Positions 52,756 through 62,521 of a stretch of DNA of 64,000 nucleotides are shown here, one piece after another. The notes beneath the pieces were generated by a model that made no database searches, was not told where the DNA came from, and worked only from the letters and a program-made list of their open reading frames with translations. Source of the DNA: DATBVX01 sp963705495 (GTDB taxonomy: Bacteria > Pseudomonadota > Gammaproteobacteria > Steroidobacterales > Steroidobacteraceae); assembly GCA_963705495.1 (NCBI GenBank), contig CAVPJQ010000003.1, positions 1 to 64,000 of the forward strand, in the 5' to 3' direction. Numbering within the stretch: position 1 is the first letter of the stretch; each line of letters starts with the position of its first letter. Position numbers and translations under genes: made by a program.

Positions 52756-53685
52756 CTAGATCGGCCGCTCGCCGATCACGGTCGTGCGCACGAGATGGCG
52801 CCGTTCGTTCTGGAAATCGTGGATGCCTCGGTGCAACAGGAAGCGGTTGTCCCAGACGATGAGCGTGTCTGGTTTCCAGCGAATGCGGCATTGGTACTGC
52901 AGACGATGCGGCAGGCTCTGCAGGTAGTTGAGGAGCGCTCGGCTCTCATCTTCGTTCCAACCGACGAAGCGCTTGAAGTACGCAACGGTCACATAGAGCC
53001 CTTTGCGCCCGGTGCGCGGATGACTCCGTATCGCTGGATGCACGTTCTCCAGCTGCTCCTCGGTGAAATTGTGACTCTCCCGGAGCCTGAGACGCTTTTC
53101 CTTTTCGAGCTTGGCGTTCTTCGACCAGATGTCCTTGCCTGAATAGACGACCTGCAGCCGTCCCAACAGCTCCTGCATGCCCTTGGACAGTTCTTCGTAC
53201 GCGAGGTACATGTTCGAGAAGGCCGTGTCGCCACCGTATTTCGGCACGTCGAGTGCGCGCATCACCACACACAACGGGGGCCGCTCGAGGAACGGACTGT
53301 CGGTGTGGAAATGCTCGAAGGAAGGCACAACGCTCGCGGGCTCGTCAGCTTCGCGCCGCACCTCCTGCATGTCGTCGTGGCCACCGTACGTGGGTGCTTG
53401 TGGCAGTTGAGTGATCTCACCGAAGTAGCGCGAAAACGCCTTGTGTTGTTCGGGTGTGAGGGCCTGATCGCGGAACATGATGACCAGGAAGTGCTCGAAG
53501 GCGAGCATCACTTCCGCGCGCGTCGGCTCATCCAGCGGGCGCGACAGGTCCACTCCGGAAATCTCACAGCCGCAGGCTCCAGTCAGGGGCTCGACGCTGA
53601 TGCGCCTGAACTCGGGCATCGGCCGACCGGCGACGACGGTGCTGGAACCGCTGTGCGACTGTACGCTGCGTGCATCAGAACTCAC
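52756..53685 (-). CDS. TauD/TfdA-type Fe(II)/2-oxoglutarate dioxygenase
   Basis: 309 residues. The iron-binding HxD is in HFHTDSPF and the distal His in RFLLHRGIHDF; the 2-oxoglutarate-binding Arg follows (RRHLVRTTV). The N-terminus (ACGCEISGVDLSRPLDE) is typical of the family. It lies between a Tat flavoprotein and an MFS carrier, suggesting uptake and oxidative breakdown of one compound, perhaps a sulfonate, aromatic ether or amine. The compound cannot be named. Confidence 0.92.
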   Translation of the reverse strand: MSSDARSVQSHSGSSTVVAGRPMPEFRRISVEPLTGACGCEISGVDLSRPLDEPTRAEVMLAFEHFLVIMFRDQALTPEQHKAFSRYFGEITQLPQAPTYGGHDDMQEVRREADEPASVVPSFEHFHTDSPFLERPPLCVVMRALDVPKYGGDTAFSNMYLAYEELSKGMQELLGRLQVVYSGKDIWSKNAKLEKEKRLRLRESHNFTEEQLENVHPAIRSHPRTGRKGLYVTVAYFKRFVGWNEDESRALLNYLQSLPHRLQYQCRIRWKPDTLIVWDNRFLLHRGIHDFQNERRHLVRTTVIGERPI

Positions 53686-53846
53686 GGGCGCTCCAGGGTG
53701 TGCGAGGTGTGGCTGCTTTTGTTCGCCATTACATCATGTCGGCCGCAGATGCGCTTGTGTCAACGCTCACCTGCTGTCCGCGACCGAAGATGGGAAGGAC
53801 CCCCGCTTTCCGGAGCAGTCGAAAGCAACTGAACAGCCTCTGCCGG

Positions 53847-55717
53847 TCACCGCAGAAGTTCATCGACGGCGCGGTGGGCTTCGTCGATCGCCACGTGCGC
53901 GTAGGCACTTCCACCGGCGGCTCCGAATTGGCGATTGTGATGTGGCCGAAGGGTTGATGGGCGATCTCCGTCAGTGGCGGCTCCCGCTCCTTGTCGTAGA
54001 GGCTGTTGCTGCCTGAGGCGTAGCCGTGGCCCCAGCGATACACGCTGATCGCGGCGATGTCCCGCTGCGCATTGAAACCGGTACCACCAACAATGCGGGT
54101 CAGCTCGTCGATGAGCCGGTTTTCGAACTCCTGGTAAGACGTTGCGTAGAGAATGGCGCGCCCGGCGCGCCACGCGGCGCGCTGGTCGGTGCCAGTAAGG
54201 CCTGGTGTCGGGACGTGCACGAGATGCAATCCGATCGGGTCGCGCGGCGTGCGGGCGAAGCGATAGTCCCCGAGGCTCACCGGATAGTCGAGCTTGATGC
54301 GCGAATAGAACCCCATGACATTGGTCACTTCGTGCACGCCGGCTTTCACCCAGGGTTCCCAATTGCGAACTGCGACCTTCACATAGACGAGCGGTGCCTT
54401 GACCCCGGCGCTGAGTGCCTGGCGTTGTGACTGCCGCAGCTCGGCGGCCAAGTACGGCAGCATCATGTTGTACGCCGCAAAGACGACTCGCGACGCTTGC
54501 ACGCGCTTCAGTTCGTTGTCGCGAACGTACCCCACATCGACGCGCCCGCCCGGAACATTGGCCACTGCCACGACCGTGCTGTTGAGGCGCAAGCGTGTCT
54601 TCGCGCCTGCGGTGTCAAGTCGCGAATAGTCGAACGGCGCCATCACGATGTCTTCCATCGTTGCGCCGGGCGCCACTCCGGGAATGAGACGACGCACCAG
54701 CAGGCGCGCGATCGAAGCGTTGCCGTCCGGGAAGTGGTAGATGTACGGCTCGTTCATTTCAGCTTCCGCTTCCGGATCTTTGGGCAAGGCGACACCCTGA
54801 AATCCGGGGTAGCCGGTGCTCTGCGCCCACAGTGCGGGTATACCGTCGATGCCAAGGGCAAAGAAATCGTGTGAACGCTTCTGGAATACGTTCGCGGTGT
54901 TGTCGCCCAGCGCCCAGTATTTCTTGATGAAATCCCGATAGCTGATCGTCGCCAGGAGCTCCTGCTTCTGCGCCATGGATTTGCCCGGCAGGACATCGCG
55001 CGGCTCGGTGTACAGCGCGATCAGTTTGCGCCGCGCTTCCTGCGTCAGCGGGAAATCGCCGATGAAGGCGGCTTCGGAGCGTGCGTTGAGTCTACCGGGC
55101 GGTATGTCGTCGGCCACCATGCGAGTCGGATCGCCGCTGACCAGCTTGTCGACGCCGAAAGCTTCCTTGACGAACAGGATCCCGCGCGACAAGCCCAGGC
55201 CCGGGTACAGAGTGCGGTCGAACGCCTGCGCGAATTTCTCCACCTCGATGCCAAGATCCGTGAGCAGACCGAGTGCTTGCTCGCTCCACAGAGCATGTGG
55301 CGACTGGATGGCTTCGCTTCCGCCGCAGCCGAGCAGGAGTTTCCCGTCAACCTTCATCTCGCAGCGGCGTGCGTGACCGCCGAAGTCGTCGTGATTGTCC
55401 AGGATCAGGATGCGAGCATCGGGTCGATGCTTGCGATAGAAATGCGCGGCAGCCAGGCCGCTGATTCCGGCGCCGACGATGGCGAGGTCTACCGTCTCAT
55501 CGATGGGCAATCGGCCGATGGAAAACTTCCGGCCATCGCGCACCTGGTGAGCGATGAGAAACGAGGCGTCGGTACTGCCACGCATGCCCGCTATGCCAGG
55601 CGGGTAGTTCGTCACATCTGCGGGCTGCGCGCGCAGCAGCTCGATTGGTGTCAGGCCAGCACCGACCGCCAGCGCAACGCCGTTGAGAAAATCTCGGCGC
55701 GTGATCCGATCGCGCAT
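53847..55717 (-). pseudogene. Tat-exported FAD-dependent oxidoreductase, with a frameshift near its C-terminus
   Basis: A Tat leader (ITRRDFLNGVALAVGAGLTP) is followed by an FAD dinucleotide motif (LAIVGAGISGLAAAHFYRK). The protein resembles amine-oxidase-like flavoproteins. Homology runs to HQPFGHITIANSE, then the frame changes to unrelated Arg/Ser-rich sequence that stays open to 53729. The expected end, GGSAYAHVAIDEAHRAVDEL, is in the next frame and stops at 53847. A single missing base near 53920-53930 explains it. Gene and operon otherwise look intact; it is the first gene of a flavoprotein-TauD-MFS operon. Confidence 0.8.
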
Positions 55718-55804
55718 GACTCCCCACCGAGCACAATGACCGGATCACAGTGTCCTCGCGCGGTCAGCCCCGCGCAATCGAGTTGCCTCTCATCCGAGGA
55801 GAGG

Positions 55805-56284
55805 CTACGCGGCTGGGAAGGTCGCCTCGATGGTATCGCCGCCCGAGACCTGGCATTCGCCAGCGCCGCCGCCGGCCATGCCGCTCGAGGGGCGCATCAG
55901 GTGAAATCGGCAACGCATGTGTTTACCATCTGAACCATCGAGATTGGCGACGACCTTGCCCGAGTAACGAACCTCGAACGCAGGCGTCGAGTAGCCGCCC
56001 CAGTACGGCCAGTCGTACCAGCCGCGATGCCAGCCCAGCCACAAGGGAGTGAGCGTTTCGCCGCGCGTCTCGCTCGTGATCTGGAAGAACGGGCCGGAGT
56101 AGGTTTTGTCGCCCGCAAGCCTCGCGGTCATGGTGCCGGAAACCGCGTCCTTGGCGGTCCAGTTGAACGCGACGGAATGGTCAGTTTGCCCAACCCTCCC
56201 GAAGCCAGTGCCCATCGTCGTACAGGCGGCGAGGGCGGCGAGCCCCAGGCCGATCAGCAGTCCACTGCGTAGTTGCTGATTCAT
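55805..56284 (-). CDS. Putative lipoprotein
   Basis: 159 residues from ATG 56284 (GGAGATTGAC upstream). The signal peptide and lipobox LAAC lie at LLIGLGLAALAACTT. The mature part is beta-rich (TDHSVAFNWTAKDAVSGTMTARLAGDKTYSGPFFQ, in two halves, then WLGWHRGWYDWPYWGGY). No family name was recognised. It is monocistronic. Confidence 0.7.
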   Translation of the reverse strand: MNQQLRSGLLIGLGLAALAACTTMGTGFGRVGQTDHSVAFNWTAKDAVSGTMTARLAGDKTYSGPFFQITSETRGETLTPLWLGWHRGWYDWPYWGGYSTPAFEVRYSGKVVANLDGSDGKHMRCRFHLMRPSSGMAGGGAGECQVSGGDTIEATFPAA

Positions 56285-56488
56285 GTCAATCTCCTTCACG
56301 CCACGTCGCGGTCTGGCTGTGAGGCCATCGCGCCTCACTCGTCTGGTTTGGATTGTTCGAGCCAGCGCAAGTTGAAGCACGAGCAGGTGAAGTTTGGTTA
56401 ATCGCGCACTGACATGTCTTCGCCCCCGGGGCTGGACTGCACTGCGCCGTCATGTGAGCATCCGCCGATTTCTGCGGAGGGATGAGTG

Positions 56489-57622
56489 ATGGCCACAGAA
56501 TCACCAACGCCGGCGTGGATCGATATCGGCTCCGTCGAGGAACTGCGCGATCGGCCACTGCGTGAAATCAAGGCGGGCGCGCTTCGCATCGCACTCTCGT
56601 ATCGCGACGGGCAGTTCGGCGCGATATCGGGCATCTGCAATCACGTCGGTGGCCCGCTGGGCGATGGCACGCTCGATGGGGAGTACGTGGTGTGCCCGTG
56701 GCACCACTACAAGTTCCACCGCAGCAGCGGCGATGGCGAACCCGGTTACGAAGCCGATCGGGTCCCACAATACGCGTTGAAAATCGAGAACGGGCGCCTG
56801 CTCCTCAATCCGAAGGCGGTGAAGGGTCGAAACCACTTGCCGCATCCGCCGCATCCACTGGCGCGCAATCCAAAGCGTGAGCCGGGCGGCATTCGAATCG
56901 TCGGCATCTCGACCACCGCCATGGACGAACACTACCCGCGCTACTCGACTTCAGAAGCGCTACTCGAGCACGCCCTCGCGCACGCGAAGGACAAGGAAAG
57001 TTGCGAGACGCGCCTGATCAGGCTCAATGCCCTGAAGTTCCGCCACTGCGAGGGCTACTACTCCAAGAGCGCACGCGCCTGCACGTGGCCGTGCTCGATC
57101 ACGGAGATGGACCAGTCCGACCAGATGGAGCAGGTGTACGAAGCCGTCGTGCACTGGGCGGACGTTGTTTTGCTCGCGACGCCGATCCGCTGGGGTGCAC
57201 CCAGCTCTCTTTATTACAAGATGATCGAGCGGATGAACTGCATCCAGAACCAGATCACGCTGCGCAACGAGGTACTGATCCGCGACAAGGCTGTCGCCTT
57301 CATCATCACCGGCGGCCAGGACAACATCCAGGCGGTAGCGGGGCAGATGCTCGCGTTCTTCAGCGAACTCGGGTTCGTCTACCCGCCGTTCCCCTTTATT
57401 GCGCACTCGCTCGGCTGGACTGCCGAGAACATGGAGCGCAACGTCGAGTACGTACGCCAGAGCGCTGCGCTTCGCCAGGGCGCGAGCGAACTGGTCTCCC
57501 GGGCCGTGCACATGGCGCGCGACCTCATCGAGCAGCACATGTCGAGCGAGCACATCGAGCGTGGCGGGCGCAAAGCTCACAATCCGGCGCACCACCACGG
57601 CGTCGATACGCACTCCGAATAG
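56489..57622 (+). CDS. Fusion of a Rieske [2Fe-2S] domain with a flavodoxin-fold NAD(P)H-dependent reductase
   Basis: 377 residues from ATG 56489. Residues 10-105 are a Rieske ferredoxin with ligands CNH and CPWHHYKFH. Residues 130-377 are an NADPH-dependent FMN reductase/flavodoxin-like domain (IRIVGISTTAM, SKSARACTWPCSITEMD, WADVVLLATPIRWGAPSSLYYKMIERMN, FIITGGQDNIQAVAGQMLAFFSELGF). The flavin domain could pass electrons to the Rieske centre in one polypeptide. A His-rich tail closes the protein. It is monocistronic; the electron acceptor is unknown. Confidence 0.8.
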   Translation: MATESPTPAWIDIGSVEELRDRPLREIKAGALRIALSYRDGQFGAISGICNHVGGPLGDGTLDGEYVVCPWHHYKFHRSSGDGEPGYEADRVPQYALKIENGRLLLNPKAVKGRNHLPHPPHPLARNPKREPGGIRIVGISTTAMDEHYPRYSTSEALLEHALAHAKDKESCETRLIRLNALKFRHCEGYYSKSARACTWPCSITEMDQSDQMEQVYEAVVHWADVVLLATPIRWGAPSSLYYKMIERMNCIQNQITLRNEVLIRDKAVAFIITGGQDNIQAVAGQMLAFFSELGFVYPPFPFIAHSLGWTAENMERNVEYVRQSAALRQGASELVSRAVHMARDLIEQHMSSEHIERGGRKAHNPAHHHGVDTHSE

Positions 57623-57748
57623 AAACCAACATCCGGGCAGCCTGAACTCGCAAGCTGCTGAACAGGTGGACTTCTACACGTTCATCGAAGCAAAACTGCG
57701 GTAACCCGACTTGGAACTGCGAGGCGGTGCGCGCAATATCGCGAGGCG

Positions 57749-58264
57749 ATGAGTAAGGAGTTGCGTATCCGTTCCCTGGTCGACTGCCCTGAGCATGCGC
57801 CGCTCCTTGCTGAATGGTTTCGCGGCGAGTGGGACCAGCATTTCCGCAACTGGAACGAGCAGCGAATCATCACCGAATTCTTCACGCCGTCGCGTGCATC
57901 AGCTGGATTGCCGGTGGTGCTGATCGCAGAACTCGACGGCGAGCCCTGTGGCACGGTGATGCTGCGCGCACAGTGGCGCGAATCGCATGCGCACCTTGGT
58001 CCCTGGCTCGGCGGTTTGTTCGTCGTTCCGGAATTTCGCGGCCGGGCGATTGCGCGCAAGCTCATCGAGACGCTCGCCGACGAAGCCGGCAAGCGTGGCT
58101 ATACTGAGGTATATGCCGGTACCAAGAATCTAGGTCGCTTCCTCCGGACGCTCGGCTGGACGTTCCAGGAAATGATCGGCTACGACAAGGAGTCGATCGG
58201 CCTGTTTCGTTGGCGGCCCGAGCCTTCTGCCAGCGACCCTAACAACGAAAGGAGCACACGATGA
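57749..58264 (+). CDS. GNAT family N-acetyltransferase
   Basis: 171 residues. The acetyl-CoA-binding region is visible as LGGLFVVPEFRGRAIARKLIETLADEA, preceded by the beta-strand VMLRAQWRESHAHLGPW. The stop overlaps the start of a small membrane-protein gene as ATGA. The substrate is unknown. Confidence 0.85.
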   Translation: MSKELRIRSLVDCPEHAPLLAEWFRGEWDQHFRNWNEQRIITEFFTPSRASAGLPVVLIAELDGEPCGTVMLRAQWRESHAHLGPWLGGLFVVPEFRGRAIARKLIETLADEAGKRGYTEVYAGTKNLGRFLRTLGWTFQEMIGYDKESIGLFRWRPEPSASDPNNERSTR

Positions 58265-58461
58265 GTTCCAGAATCCTGGGATTGCGAGTCGCGGGGACTA
58301 TCTTCGGAGTTGTTTGCATCGCTCATGTCTGGCGACTGGTGACTCACTCCGCGGTGCTGATCGCCGGCAATCCGATCCCGACCTGGCCGAGCGTGCTCGG
58401 TGCGATCGTCTCCGGTGCGCTCAGCATCTGGATGTGGCGTCTGGCGTCAGGGCCGAGCTGA
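58261..58461 (+). CDS. Small membrane protein
   Basis: 66 residues with two hydrophobic segments (LRVAGTIFGVVCIAHVWRLV and GAIVSGALSIWMWRLAS). It is translationally coupled to the GNAT gene by a four-base overlap, which is the main evidence that it is real. Function unknown. Confidence 0.65.
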   Translation: MSSRILGLRVAGTIFGVVCIAHVWRLVTHSAVLIAGNPIPTWPSVLGAIVSGALSIWMWRLASGPS

Positions 58462-58490
58462 GACGAGACGGACACTACCGTCGGGTCGAA

Positions 58491-58967
58491 CTAGGAGTGC
58501 TTCGCTTCCACCGGAAGCGCAGTCGTGAACTTCATCCGTCGCAGCACGAAGCTGGTGCTCACCGATCTCACCGCCGGACTTGGTAACAGGTGCTTGGTGA
58601 GGAACTCCTCGTAGTGGTTCATGTTCCGCGCCACGACTTTCAGCAGGTAGTCGTATTGACCGGACATCATGAAGCACTCGAGCACCTCGGGACGCTCGCG
58701 CACGAGTTCGTTGAAGGCGCCGACTGAATCAGGGTGGTGGTTCTCGAGCGAGACGTGCGAATAGGCAGTGATGGTGAAGCCGACACTCTCGGGCTCGAGG
58801 ATCGCTGAGTACTGGCCGATGAATCCGGCTTCCTCGAGTCGCTTCAGACGCCGCCAACAGGGGGCTGGGCTCAGGCCGACCCGCTCGGCGAGCTCCTGGT
58901 TGCTCAACCGGGCATCGCGCTGCAGCTCCTCGAGGATGCGGCAATCAGTCTTGTCGAGGCTAGGCAT
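58491..58967 (-). CDS. Lrp/AsnC family transcriptional regulator
   Basis: 158 residues with an N-terminal helix-turn-helix (DCRILEELQRDARLSNQELAERVGLSPAPCWRRLKRLE) and a C-terminal RAM ligand domain (ECFMMSGQYDYLLKVVARNMNHYEEFLTKHL). It is divergent from the branched-chain 2-oxoacid dehydrogenase genes with 141 bases between them, the BkdR-type arrangement, so branched-chain amino acid or 2-oxoacid control of that operon is likely. Confidence 0.92.
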   Translation of the reverse strand: MPSLDKTDCRILEELQRDARLSNQELAERVGLSPAPCWRRLKRLEEAGFIGQYSAILEPESVGFTITAYSHVSLENHHPDSVGAFNELVRERPEVLECFMMSGQYDYLLKVVARNMNHYEEFLTKHLLPSPAVRSVSTSFVLRRMKFTTALPVEAKHS

Positions 58968-59108
58968 ATAGCAATACTATTGCCGGAAAGTTACAGAGAG
59001 CGCTGATAGATTGCCCAAAGGGACGGCGATAGGCAAGAAAAGACAGCCTATTGCCGCCCAACGGTCGTACGATCGCGCGCAATCCGCTCTACAACCTGAG
59101 GCCGTTCG

Positions 59109-61223
59109 ATGCGAGCTCGTTCTGCAGTCCTGCAACCGGTGGCTCGCCAGACGGACGGCGAACCCACCCGGATCGATTGGTCACGCGTCGCGTATCGCGT
59201 CCTTCTGTCGCGCGCACTCGATGATCTCGAAGAGAAGCAGCTCCTGCCGCAGCGGCAGGTGCTGTACCAGTTCTGCGCGCGCGGTCATGAACTTATCCAG
59301 TCGTTGCTCGCCGAGCATCTCAACGGTGCGCACGATGGCCTGGGCGCGTATTACCGTGGGCGCCCGCTGCTGTTGTCACTGGGGCTGACGCTGCAAGAAG
59401 CGCTCGCATCGACAATGATGCGCGCAGGGAGCCTCAGCCACGGGCGCGACGTCGGCGTGATCTACAACCTGCCGCGCACGCGCGGTATCACCGCGCTGCC
59501 CGGCGCCGGTGGCGTCGGCACGCAGTACACCCCTTCGGTCGGCTGGGCTCAGGCACTCGTCTATCGCGCCCGCGTCCTCAAAGAGGGCGACGTCGAAGGC
59601 AGCATCGCCGTGGCTCAAGGTGGCGAGGCATCGGTCGCCACCAACGGTTTCTGGTCGGCGCTCACGATCGCGACTACTGAGAAACTGCCGCTGCTCTTCG
59701 TGATCGAGGACAACGGCTACGGCATTTCGGTGCCGGGCATCAAGCAGACCCCGGGCGGTGACATTGCCGCGAACCTCGCGTCGTTCCGCAACCTGCAGGT
59801 GTTCGATGGCGATGGAACCGACCCGCAAAGTGCGGCCACGCTGATCGCGCAAGCTGTCGCAGTGACGCGCACGTGGCAAGGGCCGGCGCTCATCCGCATG
59901 CGGGTGCCGAGACTCAGCGGCCACTCAGGCCAGGACACGCAGGCCTACAAGCCGCCCGAGCTGATCGCGGCGGAAAAAGCCCGCGATCCACTCGATCGAC
60001 TGAAGCGCTTCCTCGTGCCGGAACAGATCACGAATCAAGCCTGGGAAGGCCTCGAAAAACAGGCGCGGCAGGATGTCGGGTTCGCACTCATGGACGTGCA
60101 GAAACAGCCTACGCCGGATCCGGCGAGTGCGGCGCGCCACGTGTTCTGCGAGACGGATGGCGATGGCAAGCCACAGCTGCAACGCCAGGGTGGCGTCGTG
60201 GTTGCGGGACACCTGCATCGTCCTGGAAGCATCGAACCGCAACCTGAGCCCACGCGCATCAACATGATGACCGCGATCAGGCGCACGCTCGATGTGGAAC
60301 TGAGTGTCAATCCGCGCGTGGTGATTTTCGGTGAGGATGTCGGGCCCAAGGGCGGCGTGCACGGGGCGACCCTCGGCCTGCAACAGAAGCACGGTGCGGG
60401 CCGGGTGTTCGATACCAGCTTGTCGGAGGAGGGCATCATCGGTCGCGCTGTCGGCATGGCAGTCGCCGGGTTGATGCCGGTGCCCGAGATCCAGTTCCGC
60501 AAGTACGCGGACTCCTGTGCCGAGCAACTCAACGATTGCGGCACGATGCGCTGGCGCACCGCCAATCGCTTTGCCGCACCGATGGTGGTGCGCATCCCGG
60601 GCGGATTCTTCAAGTGCGGTGACCCGTGGCACAGCCAGACGAGTGAAGTGCAGTGGGTGCACGGCGTTGGCTGGCGGGTCGCGGTGCCATCGAACGCGGA
60701 AGATGCGGTTGGCCTCTTGCGTGCGGCCTTGCGTGGCAACGATCCGACGATCTTCTTCGAGCATCGCGCGATGCTGGATGGGGCCTGGGCGCGCCGGCCT
60801 TATCCGGGCGACAGCTACATCGTCCCGTTCGGACAAGCCAGGACGACCCGCGCTGGGACACAGGTGAGCGTCATCACCTGGGGCGCGATGGTCGAGCGCT
60901 GTGAAGCTGCTGCTGAACGCTCCGGTATCGATGCGGAAGTCATCGATCTGCGCACCCTGATGCCGTGGGATAAGGGGGCGGTGCTGGCGTCGGTCGCGAA
61001 GACGCGCCGCTGCCTGATCGTGCATGAGGACACGTTGACGGCGGGTTTTGGTGCCGAACTTGCGGCGGTTGTAGCGAAGGAAGCATTCTTCCATCTCGAT
61101 GCTCCGATCGAACGTCTGACGATGCCCGACATGCCGAGTCCTCACAGCCCGACGCTACTCGAAGCCGTGGTTCCCACCGTCGACAAGATTGCGCAGGCGA
61201 TGCGCGAGATCGCGGAGATCTAG
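59109..61223 (+). CDS. 2-oxoacid dehydrogenase E1, fused alpha-beta subunits
   Basis: 704 residues. Residues 30-365 are the E1-alpha part (thiamine diphosphate region AQGGEASVATNGFWSAL followed by IEDNGYGISV). Residues 385-704 are the E1-beta part (VNPRVVIFGEDVGPKGGVHGAT, DTSLSEEGIIGRAVGMAVAG, VVRIPGG). Most branched-chain dehydrogenases have two E1 genes; the fused form occurs in a minority of lineages. It decarboxylates branched-chain 2-oxoacids onto the E2 lipoate. It is followed after two bases by E2. An E3 gene is not in this window. Confidence 0.9.
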   Translation: MRARSAVLQPVARQTDGEPTRIDWSRVAYRVLLSRALDDLEEKQLLPQRQVLYQFCARGHELIQSLLAEHLNGAHDGLGAYYRGRPLLLSLGLTLQEALASTMMRAGSLSHGRDVGVIYNLPRTRGITALPGAGGVGTQYTPSVGWAQALVYRARVLKEGDVEGSIAVAQGGEASVATNGFWSALTIATTEKLPLLFVIEDNGYGISVPGIKQTPGGDIAANLASFRNLQVFDGDGTDPQSAATLIAQAVAVTRTWQGPALIRMRVPRLSGHSGQDTQAYKPPELIAAEKARDPLDRLKRFLVPEQITNQAWEGLEKQARQDVGFALMDVQKQPTPDPASAARHVFCETDGDGKPQLQRQGGVVVAGHLHRPGSIEPQPEPTRINMMTAIRRTLDVELSVNPRVVIFGEDVGPKGGVHGATLGLQQKHGAGRVFDTSLSEEGIIGRAVGMAVAGLMPVPEIQFRKYADSCAEQLNDCGTMRWRTANRFAAPMVVRIPGGFFKCGDPWHSQTSEVQWVHGVGWRVAVPSNAEDAVGLLRAALRGNDPTIFFEHRAMLDGAWARRPYPGDSYIVPFGQARTTRAGTQVSVITWGAMVERCEAAAERSGIDAEVIDLRTLMPWDKGAVLASVAKTRRCLIVHEDTLTAGFGAELAAVVAKEAFFHLDAPIERLTMPDMPSPHSPTLLEAVVPTVDKIAQAMREIAEI

Positions 61224-61225
61224 GC

Positions 61226-62503
61226 GTGGCCGGCACAGTGGATGTCGTCACACCAGCGGATCGGGAAGGGACCGAGGCCGTGGTGTTGCGCTGGTTCAAG
61301 CGCGTCGGCGACACCGTCAACCAGTACGAGCCGCTGCTCGAGCTCGAGACTGACAAGGTGACTGTGGAAGTCGCAGCGCCCGCTTCAGGAACGCTGCTCG
61401 AGGTATTGCGAAAGGAAACGGAGTCTGTTGAGCCCGGTGCGATCCTCGGGCGCATTGCCCCAGGCAAGGTCGCGGCCCAGCACGCGTCTACTGCGACGAC
61501 CGCCGCCGCTGCGACAAAGAAGGAGGCAGCGGATGAGGGATTACTGAGCCCGGCCGTGAGGAGAATGCTGACCGAGCACGGCCTGAAGGCGAGCCAGATT
61601 CCGGGCACCGGCAAGGAGGGCCGTCTTACAGCACAAGACATCACGCGTTTTGTAGAGACGAGATCCGCGGCCAGGACGCTGGCGCCCGAGGCCCCGGTGC
61701 GGCGCGCGCACGAATCGCCAGAGGCAAAGAGCGCTCCGGCAGTGGACGCGCCGGCGCGTGCTGCACGTGCGTCAAGTGCGGAATCGCCGGTGGGTCGCGC
61801 GTTCGCCAGCCGCCAGGTTCCGCATTCGGCGATTCGGCGGCGCATCGCTGCTCACATGGTGGCGAGCGTTTCAGCCGCACCGCACGTGACGACGCTCTTC
61901 GAAGTGGACATGACGCGCGTGAGCGCGCACCGTGCCCGGCATGCCGCTGCTTTTGAGGCGCGGGGCGCGAAGCTCACTTTCACGGCATATTTCGTTGCTG
62001 CGGCAGTGGAAGGACTGCAGGCCGTCCCCGAGGTCAACAGCACTTTTCACGCCGATACCCTGGAGCTCTTCAGCGACTGCAACGTTGGCGTCGGCACGGC
62101 ACTCGGCAATGAAGGCCTCATTGTGCCGGTGATTCACCGCGCGCAGACGCTCGACTTGTTCGGGATCGCGGCGCGGCTCAACGAGCTCGTGACCGCAGCT
62201 CGCAAGGGGAAACTCTCTCCGGATGCCGTGCGTGGCGGAACGTTCACGATCTCCAATCATGGCGTGAGCGGCAGTCTTCTCGCGGCGCCCATCGTGATCA
62301 ACCAGCCGCAGATCGCCATCATGGGGGTCGGCAAGATCGAGCGACGCCTCACCGTGCAGCAGATCGATGGCGTCGACAATATCAGTGTGCGACCGATGTG
62401 CTATCTCACGCTCACCATCGATCATCGGGCACTCGATGCGTTCCAGGCGAACGCGTTCCTGAGCGCGGTGGTCAACACCCTTCAGAGCTGGCCGACGAGC
62501 TGA
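61226..62503 (+). CDS. Dihydrolipoamide acyltransferase (E2)
   Basis: 425 residues from GTG 61226. An N-terminal lipoyl domain has the lipoylated Lys in ELETDKVTVEV. A peripheral E3/E1-binding domain (LLSPAVRRMLTEHGLKASQIPGTGKEGRLTAQDI) follows a Ala-rich linker, and the C-terminal catalytic core carries DHRALDAF, close to the usual DHRxxDG with Gly replaced by Ala. It forms the core of the complex with the fused E1 upstream. Confidence 0.93.
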   Translation: MAGTVDVVTPADREGTEAVVLRWFKRVGDTVNQYEPLLELETDKVTVEVAAPASGTLLEVLRKETESVEPGAILGRIAPGKVAAQHASTATTAAAATKKEAADEGLLSPAVRRMLTEHGLKASQIPGTGKEGRLTAQDITRFVETRSAARTLAPEAPVRRAHESPEAKSAPAVDAPARAARASSAESPVGRAFASRQVPHSAIRRRIAAHMVASVSAAPHVTTLFEVDMTRVSAHRARHAAAFEARGAKLTFTAYFVAAAVEGLQAVPEVNSTFHADTLELFSDCNVGVGTALGNEGLIVPVIHRAQTLDLFGIAARLNELVTAARKGKLSPDAVRGGTFTISNHGVSGSLLAAPIVINQPQIAIMGVGKIERRLTVQQIDGVDNISVRPMCYLTLTIDHRALDAFQANAFLSAVVNTLQSWPTS

Positions 62504-62521
62504 CCCTCTCCGGAGCGCGGC

